Assembly (NCBI GenBank): GCA_964473285.1
Contig: CAYYOI010000046.1
Location: 1 to 12,596, forward strand
Direction: 5' to 3'
Source of the DNA: JBNJGT01 sp964473285
Lineage (GTDB): Archaea > Nanobdellota > Nanobdellia > Woesearchaeales > JACJVW01
DNA: 12,596 nucleotides
This document shows positions 7,050 to 12,596 of the stretch, piece by piece. The notes beneath the pieces were generated by a model. That model searched no databases, was not told where the DNA came from, and saw only the letters and a program-made list of their open reading frames with translations. How positions within the stretch are numbered: the first letter of the stretch is position 1; the number at the start of each line of letters is the position of its first letter. The position numbers and the translations under genes were made by a program.

Positions 7050-10000
7050 GAAGAATACTTTTATTCATTGTTCTTAGTTTAACTTGTTTTGCACTAGAGG
7101 AAAGTGTGCCCCTGATAAATGGACCAGAGGTCTGGGATTTCAATTATACTGGGAGGGGAACATCTGTATGTGTTATTGATACTGGAGTTTCTCATCACCC
7201 TGACCTTGAGGGAAGGATTATCGCGGAGAAATGCTTTTGCAAGGATGATTGTTGCCCTAACAAAAATTCTACAGATGATAATGCCTCAGATGGGAATGGA
7301 CATGGGACTCATGTCATAGGGACTATTGCTGCTAATGGAAGCATTAAAGGGATTGCTCCAGAAACAAAAATTGTTGCAGTAAAAGGTCTTGATGATGAAG
7401 GGTTTGGATATGACAGTGATATTATAGATGGCATTGAATGGTGTGTTGAGAACAAGGACATTTACAATATCTCTATTATATCACTTAGTGTTGGGATTAT
7501 GAATGGTACTTCTGGAGGGATCTGTAATAATACCCCTTTACCAAGAGAAGCAAATGATGCTTTCTCCAAAGGATTATTTGTGGTTGCAGCATCAGGCAAT
7601 GATGGTGCAACTCAAGGCATGTCTTCTCCAGCCTGTGCAAGAGATGTCTTCTCTGTGGGTGCGACATATGATGAGAATATCAGCGGGTCACTTTCTCATG
7701 ATGTATGTACTGATATAAACGTAAGTATTGATGATCTTACATGCTTTACAAATATTGACGGGTCTTTGACAGTAGAGAACGAGACCAGACCTTTTTTTCC
7801 TGATCTTCTTGGGCCTGGTGCTTATACCACCTCGACTTACCTTTCAGGGGCATATGCGGAGATGGCTGGGACTTCAATGGCAACACCGCATGTTGCAGGA
7901 GCAGCTGCAGTGCTTGTAGAGGCGTTCAATGACATGTATAACAGGACTCCTACCCCATCTGAACTGAAAGATGCCTTATCATACACTCCTGTACTTGTAA
8001 CATCAGAAAGGACAAGCAACTGGAATAACCCGAATGCAACATTCAGGCGGCTTGATCTTCTTTCTGCGCTTCAATCAATCGATAATCAAAGGCCTGTTGT
8101 AAACATTACAGCAGGTCCGGATAATGAAAGTTTCAACTCGCATATTTTCACAATCAATGCAACTGTATGGGACAGGCTTAATAAAATCAAAGGATGCTGG
8201 ATCTATACCAACAATTCAGAAAACATCAGCATGAACATTGTCAATGATACCTGTTCTGCCGATTGGTCTCTTGTGGGGTCTGGAAAATTCTTCTATGAAG
8301 TTCATGCAAAAGACGGGAACAAAAACATAGGAACAAGTGAAAGAAGGATACTTACAATAAACAATACTCTTCCTCTCATCCTGAACAGGAGCAAACAGAA
8401 TGTTAGTATAAGGGAGACTGAAAACATCACTCTCTGGATTAATTTCTCTGATGAGAACACACTCAATGTGAGTTGGTTTATTAATTCGGAATTAGAAAAA
8501 AGCAAGCTTACAAACGGGACTTACAGCAATTATACTTTCGTTACAAACTATACCATGGAAGGGAGATATAATATAACAGTAGTTATTGATGATGGGGGAT
8601 TCAAGACAGAAGCTTACTGGAACATAACAGTGAACCATACTAATGCTCCACCTATGCAGATAAAGGATAATGAGTTTTGGTGGTACATGAAGATCAATGG
8701 AAGCAATGCAACTGAAATAAACCTTTCGGACTATTTCTATGATATTGATGGTGATTCCCTGACATATTCAGTCAACTATAACTTTACTGGAGATATCAAT
8801 GGAAGCATGTTGTACCTTAATACGCCTCTTAACTGGACTGGGAACGGAAGCTTTACAATAAATGCAAGCGATGGTATTGATAATATTACATCAAATTTTT
8901 CCTTTGCTGTATATGATGATTATGATGATGATGGATACCTTCCACCTGAACTTGGAGGGGATGATTGCAATGACATGAATGCCTCGATCAATCCAGGAGC
9001 AGAAGAGATCTGCGGAAACGGTATAGATGAGGATTGTTCAGGCCATGATCTAGCATGTCCTGAGGAGCCAAGCAGCGGCGGAACCAGCGGAAGCAGCAGC
9101 AGCGGTGGTGGAGGTTTTGTAAGGGTTGATCATTACAAACGTTATTTCCCGCAGATAAGAGCCTATGAAATGTATAGTGGTTCAGTCTATACAGGAATAC
9201 CTGTTGAATCTTATGCCTTCAAGAGCGGACAGGCTGAAAAAGAGATGAGCCTTGAAATAAAGGAACTGGAAAAAGAAAACCTCAATAGTACCCTTCCTGA
9301 TGCCTATACTTTCTTCTCGATAGATCATGGAATGGAATCAATGGTTATAGGGATTATCACTGTAAGGATCAATAAGAGTTTTGCAGAGAGATATGATAAA
9401 ATAAAGGCATATAAACAAGAGGGCTTTGATTGGAAACAAGTCCAACTGGATGAGGTTGGAGCAGATAACGAGAGCATAGTGTATAATATAACTACTGTAA
9501 GTTTCTCAAATTTTGCTATTGCAGGGGATTACGAAGAGATCCAGGAAAATACCACAAAAAATCTTACGCAGAACCAGACAAGGAATGAGACAGAGAATGA
9601 AACAGGACAAAATGAGACCATGGATGAACCTGATATAGAACAAGCAGTGGAGATACCCATAAGACGTGATGAGAGACTTTATTTTTTCTTCAAGCACCTG
9701 ACAGAAGCTTTTGTCATCAGTTTCTTATCTACACTTATAATTGTCCTTTTCATATTCAGGAAGGGTGGACAGTTTTCCCATATCAAAGCGCTTGAGCATG
9801 AACTTGCAATGCACATCTTCCATGGGCATGATGAACGTAAAATAATTGAGCATTATCATAAGAAGGGTTATGACAAAGAACACCTCACCAAAAGGATAGA
9901 AAACGCCCGAAATATCGCCAGAAACAAGCATCTGGAAAATCATATATTAAAAAGACTGCAACAAGGTCATCGTAAGATCCTTATCAGAAATGAACTCCTG

Positions 10001-10054
10001 AAAAGAGGATATGATGATAAAGATATCAAGAGGCATCTAAGAAAGGTCAAGTGA
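7046..10054 (+). CDS. Membrane-anchored subtilisin-like serine protease (S8) with MopE-like motif, PGF-pre-PGF-like domain and cytosolic tail
   Basis: This 1002-residue secreted protease has a signal peptide at about 1-17. The S8 catalytic domain covers about 22-345, with Asp45 (VIDTG), His86 (GHGTH), oxyanion Asn185 (ASGNDG) and Ser277 (AGTSMATPHVAG). Several cysteines (42, 63, 65, 69, 70, 160, 197, 221, 233) may form disulfides. Residues about 348-622 look like beta-sandwich (Ig/PKD-like) repeats. A D-rich MopE-like motif with GDDCND and INPGAEEICGNGIDEDCSG follows at 624-665, then a Gly/Ser linker at 676-690. A PGF-pre-PGF-like domain covers about 691-827. A sequon-rich stalk (835-858), one membrane helix (about 884-904) and a basic cytosolic tail with two similar units (920-956, 966-1002) complete it. 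By hand count 49 N-x-S/T sequons precede the membrane helix and none follows it. There is almost no room for an I9 propeptide. A GAAGGA at 7029-7034 is a modest ribosome site. Confidence 0.92.
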   Translation: MRRILLFIVLSLTCFALEESVPLINGPEVWDFNYTGRGTSVCVIDTGVSHHPDLEGRIIAEKCFCKDDCCPNKNSTDDNASDGNGHGTHVIGTIAANGSIKGIAPETKIVAVKGLDDEGFGYDSDIIDGIEWCVENKDIYNISIISLSVGIMNGTSGGICNNTPLPREANDAFSKGLFVVAASGNDGATQGMSSPACARDVFSVGATYDENISGSLSHDVCTDINVSIDDLTCFTNIDGSLTVENETRPFFPDLLGPGAYTTSTYLSGAYAEMAGTSMATPHVAGAAAVLVEAFNDMYNRTPTPSELKDALSYTPVLVTSERTSNWNNPNATFRRLDLLSALQSIDNQRPVVNITAGPDNESFNSHIFTINATVWDRLNKIKGCWIYTNNSENISMNIVNDTCSADWSLVGSGKFFYEVHAKDGNKNIGTSERRILTINNTLPLILNRSKQNVSIRETENITLWINFSDENTLNVSWFINSELEKSKLTNGTYSNYTFVTNYTMEGRYNITVVIDDGGFKTEAYWNITVNHTNAPPMQIKDNEFWWYMKINGSNATEINLSDYFYDIDGDSLTYSVNYNFTGDINGSMLYLNTPLNWTGNGSFTINASDGIDNITSNFSFAVYDDYDDDGYLPPELGGDDCNDMNASINPGAEEICGNGIDEDCSGHDLACPEEPSSGGTSGSSSSGGGGFVRVDHYKRYFPQIRAYEMYSGSVYTGIPVESYAFKSGQAEKEMSLEIKELEKENLNSTLPDAYTFFSIDHGMESMVIGIITVRINKSFAERYDKIKAYKQEGFDWKQVQLDEVGADNESIVYNITTVSFSNFAIAGDYEEIQENTTKNLTQNQTRNETENETGQNETMDEPDIEQAVEIPIRRDERLYFFFKHLTEAFVISFLSTLIIVLFIFRKGGQFSHIKALEHELAMHIFHGHDERKIIEHYHKKGYDKEHLTKRIENARNIARNKHLENHILKRLQQGHRKILIRNELLKRGYDDKDIKRHLRKVK
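9803..10051 (+). repeat. Two related 37-residue units in the cytosolic tail of the subtilase
   Basis: Residues 920-956 and 966-1002 of the protease align with a constant offset of 47 residues. Both units carry Gly-His (927-928, 974-975), then an Ile-rich basic helix, then K[K/R]GYD (939-943, 986-990) followed by a short helix. The pattern of helix, Gly turn, helix, GYD turn, helix resembles the small UBA-like or SHOCT-like helical repeats seen in tails of many archaeal membrane proteins; that family assignment is tentative. The tail is rich in His, Lys and Arg and lies on the cytosolic side. Confidence 0.6.
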
Positions 10055-11225
10055 TAAGAAAGACTTTATCCTTTGGCCTTACAGTAAAATAGGTCTGTAA
10101 TGCAATGCGTTCTCCTTTTTCTGCTTTTTCAACAGGCTTATGATTCTTCTGAAGAGATTCTACAGACTGTTCCCTGACGCCTGTGGTCTTACCCTGGAAC
10201 ATGATCCTTTCACCAAGCTGCAAAGGATTTGTCTCAAGAGTGAATTCCGCAACACCAATCTTTTGATAGTATTTCTTCACTTCACCAAGATAAACTTTGC
10301 GTGTTGTTGCCTGGGAACCGTAGGTGGTTGTCCAGTCAGCAGGGCGACCAAAGAAGAATCCCGGTGAGAATCCCCTGTTAAATACTGTCCTGCATTCCTC
10401 AACAAAGAGATTTTTGAATTCCTCGGTAAGAGTATTGTCATGGTAAGCATCAATAGCCTTACGATATGCTGATGTGACAGTCTTCACATATTCAGGGCTT
10501 CTGGCACGTCCTTCTATCTTAAGGCAGTCTATGCCTGTCCCTATGACTTCATCAATGAAAGGAAGGATGCAGAGATCCTGCGGGGAAAATATGTAATGAT
10601 TCGAGACAGATAACTCATGGTCTTCCTCTGGGTCTTTCACGATATAGGCTCTCCTGCATGGCTGCAGGCAATCTCCGCGGTTTGCGGAGCGGTTGAAAAG
10701 AAATTGGGAAAGAAAGCATCTTCCTGAAACTGAAACGCACATTGCTCCGTGGGCAAACACTTCAAGCTCCAGGTCAGTCTTTTCTCTTATCAGGGAGATC
10801 TGCTCCAGAGTACATTCCCTTGCTAATACAATTCTTTTAACGCCCAGCTCCTTGTATGCATCGCAGGCAGCGCTGTTACTTACAGAGGCCTGAGTGGAAA
10901 GGATTATCGGTATATCTCTTTTTCTTGCTTCAGTCATTACAGCCATATCCCAGCAGATGATGGCATCAACCCTTACCATATCAAGAATCTCTTTGATTAT
11001 TGGGATTTCTTCTTCATATATGATTGTATTAAGTGTAAGGTATACCTTGACTGAACGTGTATGACAAAACTCGACTACCTTTGGAAGTTGAGTCCTTTCA
11101 AAATTCCTTGCAGTTGCTCGCATGTTAAGCTCTTTCAAGCCACAATACACTGAATCTGCTCCAGCTTCTACTGCAGCCACAAGGCTTGGCCAGTCTGATA
11201 CAGGAGACATGAGTTCTGGCTTCAT
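10047..11225 (-). CDS. U32-family protein (collagenase-like/tRNA or rRNA hydroxylase family)
   Basis: This 392-residue protein begins with a TIM-barrel-like part (ELMSPVSDWPSLVAAVEAGADSVYCG). It has the U32 signature EVFAHGAMCVSVSGRCFLS at 155-173 and then NRGDCLQPCR. Cys163, Cys170 and Cys186 match the conserved cysteines that bind a [4Fe-4S] cluster in characterised U32 proteins; Cys190 or Cys234 (in GIDCLKIEGR) could be the fourth ligand. Family members once called proteases include TrhP/YegQ (5-hydroxyuridine in tRNA), RlhA (23S rRNA hydroxylation) and UbiU/UbiV (oxygen-independent ubiquinone hydroxylation). The C-terminal 80 residues look like the beta-barrel domain that follows the U32 core in YegQ-type members. 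An RNA-hydroxylating role is therefore more likely than proteolysis, but the substrate is not identifiable. The ATG lies 28-30 nt from a TATA box (leaderless). The stop overlaps the subtilase stop by 8 bp. Confidence 0.9.
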   Translation of the reverse strand: MKPELMSPVSDWPSLVAAVEAGADSVYCGLKELNMRATARNFERTQLPKVVEFCHTRSVKVYLTLNTIIYEEEIPIIKEILDMVRVDAIICWDMAVMTEARKRDIPIILSTQASVSNSAACDAYKELGVKRIVLARECTLEQISLIREKTDLELEVFAHGAMCVSVSGRCFLSQFLFNRSANRGDCLQPCRRAYIVKDPEEDHELSVSNHYIFSPQDLCILPFIDEVIGTGIDCLKIEGRARSPEYVKTVTSAYRKAIDAYHDNTLTEEFKNLFVEECRTVFNRGFSPGFFFGRPADWTTTYGSQATTRKVYLGEVKKYYQKIGVAEFTLETNPLQLGERIMFQGKTTGVREQSVESLQKNHKPVEKAEKGERIALQTYFTVRPKDKVFLIT

Positions 11226-11245
11226 TAAAGGAAGGGATTAACTAG

Positions 11246-11255
11246 GTTTTAAATA
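11246..11255 (-). promoter_or_regulatory. TATA box of the U32 gene
   Basis: On the minus strand the sequence reads TATTTAAAAC, an archaeal box A variant, with its first bases 28-30 nt before the ATG at 11225. This predicts transcription starting at or next to the initiation codon. It sits back to back with the promoter at 11272-11279. Confidence 0.5.
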
Positions 11256-11271
11256 GTTTAAGGGAAAAATA

Positions 11272-11279
11272 TTTATATA
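11272..11279 (+). promoter_or_regulatory. TATA box of the voltage-sensor-like gene
   Basis: TTTATATA is a perfect archaeal box A. It begins 30 nt before the ATG at 11302 and follows a purine-rich BRE-like GGGAAAAA. The spacing decides the start: ATG 11302 would be leaderless, while the upstream in-frame GTG at 11293 would lie before the expected transcript start. Confidence 0.65.
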
Positions 11280-11301
11280 CCAGTATAGCCATGTGTATAT
11301 T

Positions 11302-12201
11302 ATGCATGTCCCAAAAAAAGTGGTCCTCTTTTTTGAAGCAAGTGCGGTCATTGCATTGATGGTAAGCCTGGCAATATTCATCTCTTCATTCTTTATTGAC
11401 ATCCATCATCATGGTCTGGAAATAATTGAAGGAGGTGTTGTGACAATCTTCCTGATGGAAGTAGGGGTCCAGCTTGCACATACGGATAACAAAAAGAAAT
11501 ACCTTAAGCAGAACTGGTTCTATATCCTGACGATACTTCCTCTAGTAGGGATATTCAAAGCATTGAGATTAGGAAAATTTACACAGTTTGTCAAGGTATT
11601 CCAGCTTTTCCAGCACACTAAAATCCTAAAATCTGAGGCCATGGCTGCCAAAATGGGATTTGGACTGCTTTTTAGTAAAGAGGCTTTGAGCATGATATAT
11701 CATATCAGCAGGGCTGATTTCACAAGTGTCCCCCGCATCCTGAAAACCGAATATATTGACATGATCATATCCAACGATGCTTCGATAGCGGCGGTTGAAG
11801 GCATAAAAAAAGGGATAAGAGATTTTTTCAAAGAAGCCAAAAAGAAGGTGGTCTTCCATGAGAGATATGTGGAAAATGTACCAACAGATCTTTCAATCCA
11901 GAGAAAGAGATGGACACTTTTTTTAAGCAATGAAGATGTGATGGGTTTTAGTATTATGAGTGGAAGAACTGGATTAATCAGTACCAATCTTAAGTATGAG
12001 ACATCTTACAAGCATATCCCTTTTAAAGATATGGAGTATATTCGAGGGTATACTGTTGGATTCAATGCCTTTGCAAGATTAAAAAGACCTTGCTTTTGCA
12101 GGACATGTATCCACAAGAAATTAAATCAAAAAAGACTTGATGTCTATAGTTTTCTCACTTATGTCCATCAAAGAGTGCCCAGATGTGAGATTCACAACTA
12201 G
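11302..12201 (+). CDS. Membrane protein with voltage-sensor-like helices and an unrecognised C-terminal domain
   Basis: This is a 299-residue protein. Three hydrophobic helices lie at about 8-31, 38-59 and 72-86. The second carries Glu40, Glu43 and Glu53. The third region, KKKYLKQNWFYILTILPLVGIFKALRLGK at 64-92, reads like the S2-S3 loop to S4 start of voltage-gated cation channels (K-Y-L-K-x-N-W followed by a helix and then R-L). An amphipathic helix with K/R residues follows to about 110. There is no pore helix or TVGYGD-like filter, so it is not a complete channel. Residues about 200-299 look beta-rich, end in a helix (RLDVYSFLTYVHQRV) and contain CFCRTC at 264-269. A GRAM/PH-like fold is possible but unproven. 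The start was chosen from TATA spacing. It ends in a 4-bp CTAG overlap with the convergent small gene. Function is unknown. Confidence 0.75.
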   Translation: MHVPKKVVLFFEASAVIALMVSLAIFISSFFIDIHHHGLEIIEGGVVTIFLMEVGVQLAHTDNKKKYLKQNWFYILTILPLVGIFKALRLGKFTQFVKVFQLFQHTKILKSEAMAAKMGFGLLFSKEALSMIYHISRADFTSVPRILKTEYIDMIISNDASIAAVEGIKKGIRDFFKEAKKKVVFHERYVENVPTDLSIQRKRWTLFLSNEDVMGFSIMSGRTGLISTNLKYETSYKHIPFKDMEYIRGYTVGFNAFARLKRPCFCRTCIHKKLNQKRLDVYSFLTYVHQRVPRCEIHN

Positions 12202-12488
12202 AACGTCAGGTTAAACTTTAGGACTGGCTTTTTCTTGTGCTCCACAAGCTCCATCAGTTCGCTGAATCTCTTGCCAGCATATTCTTCCTGATGAAACTCA
12301 TCAAGTTCAAAGACGCTTTCAGGCATTCCTGCAGCAATAGCTACATCTTTAGGAAGATCAATCGTGAGCTTTGCCTTCCAGCTATGCTCGTCCTTGTCCT
12401 TTGCAACTGGACAATAAAGAACTATGTTATCTGACGAGATGCTCTTAACTTCCATTAGATCAATATGGTTTGTGTCAAATGCTTCCAT
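12198..12488 (-). CDS. Small acidic protein of unknown function
   Basis: I do not recognise this 96-residue soluble protein. It is acidic (19 D/E against 12 K/R by hand count) and has no signal peptide or membrane helix. The N-terminal half looks like beta strands (NIVLYCPVAKDK, WKAKLTIDLP), followed by a helical part (ESVFELDEFHQEEYAGKRFSELMELVEHKKK) and a final strand (PVLKFNLTF). The ATG at 12488 is preferred over the in-frame TTG at 12500 because GGTGAT, a strong archaeal Shine-Dalgarno, lies 3 nt upstream of it. Its own TATA-like box at 12521-12528 suggests a single-gene unit. It shares its TAG stop region with the convergent membrane-protein gene. Confidence 0.7.
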   Translation of the reverse strand: MEAFDTNHIDLMEVKSISSDNIVLYCPVAKDKDEHSWKAKLTIDLPKDVAIAAGMPESVFELDEFHQEEYAGKRFSELMELVEHKKKPVLKFNLTF

Positions 12489-12491
12489 TGT

Positions 12492-12497
12492 ATCACC
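12492..12497 (-). promoter_or_regulatory. Shine-Dalgarno site of the small acidic gene
   Basis: GGTGAT on the minus strand is complementary to the archaeal 16S rRNA 3' end and lies 3 nt before the ATG at 12488. Together with the expected transcript start near 12498 it gives a very short leader of about 10 nt. Confidence 0.5.
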
Positions 12498-12520
12498 CAA
12501 GTAAGACCAAATATCCTCTC

Positions 12521-12528
12521 CTTTTAAA
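12521..12528 (-). promoter_or_regulatory. TATA-like box of the small acidic gene
   Basis: The minus strand reads TTTAAAAG, preceded by a purine-rich GGAAAAAT that fits a BRE. The predicted start, about 26 nt downstream of its centre, is near 12498, just ahead of the Shine-Dalgarno. The remaining sequence to 12596 shows no gene I can identify. Confidence 0.4.
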
Positions 12529-12596
12529 TTTTTCCTATAATGGGGTGTGTAGATATCCTTTCAATAATACGATTTCTAGCTAGCCATAACCATTTT

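Noticed and set aside
9071..9115. Microsatellite-like AGC/GGN repeat as a mobile or phase-variable element
   Set aside because: The codons vary and encode an in-frame Gly/Ser linker between two domains, which is typical before PGF-pre-PGF-like domains.
11302..12201. A complete voltage-gated potassium channel
   Set aside because: No pore helix or selectivity-filter sequence follows the sensor-like helices, and the rest of the protein is soluble.
1..12596. CRISPR array, insertion sequence, toxin-antitoxin or phage genes
   Set aside because: No regularly spaced direct repeats, transposase motifs, terminal inverted repeats or small paired genes of those families were found; coding is nearly continuous with housekeeping and envelope genes.

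Overview
The window looks like a compact archaeal chromosome segment. The evidence is archaeal TATA boxes about 30 nt upstream of several first-gene ATG codons, Shine-Dalgarno sites of the archaeal GGTGA type inside an operon, a full-length SMC ATPase, and a secreted subtilase that combines a MopE-like metal-binding stretch, a Gly/Ser linker and a PGF-pre-PGF-like domain. That protease architecture, the AT-rich coding and the very short intergenic gaps suggest a DPANN-type archaeon (Woesearchaeota/Pacearchaeota-like). This placement is inferred from style, not from a marker gene.

Layout. (1) 99-2105, + strand: a three-gene overlapping operon encoding a small single-pass membrane protein, a PIG-L/LmbE zinc deacetylase and a GT4 glycosyltransferase. 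The last two together suggest making and de-N-acetylating an amino-sugar conjugate. (2) 2095-5592, - strand: smc, tail-to-tail with the glycosyltransferase gene. (3) 5701-10054, + strand: a second operon encoding an RDD-family membrane protein, a SppA-type signal peptide peptidase and a 1002-residue membrane-anchored, sequon-rich subtilisin-like protease. It reads as a cell-envelope proteolysis unit. (4) 10047-11225, - strand: a U32-family protein with the Cys-rich signature of iron-sulfur U32 enzymes. (5) 11302-12201, + strand: a membrane protein whose N-terminal part resembles a voltage-sensor domain without a pore, fused to an unrecognised soluble domain. (6) 12198-12488, - strand: a small acidic protein of unknown function.

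Organisation. Genes at the head of a transcription unit have a TATA box placed so that the transcript starts at or within a few bases of the ATG (leaderless); the operon-internal sppA has a clear Shine-Dalgarno site. All three convergent junctions overlap at the stop codons (11, 8 and 4 bp). The only non-coding DNA is four short stretches (about 1-98, 5593-5700, 11226-11301 and 12489-12596), which hold promoters and two possible hairpins. I saw no tRNA, rRNA, CRISPR array, insertion sequence or attachment site. The parts most worth follow-up are the RDD-SppA-subtilase operon, with its propeptide-less, sequon-dense protease and repeated cytoplasmic tail, and the pore-less voltage-sensor-like protein.
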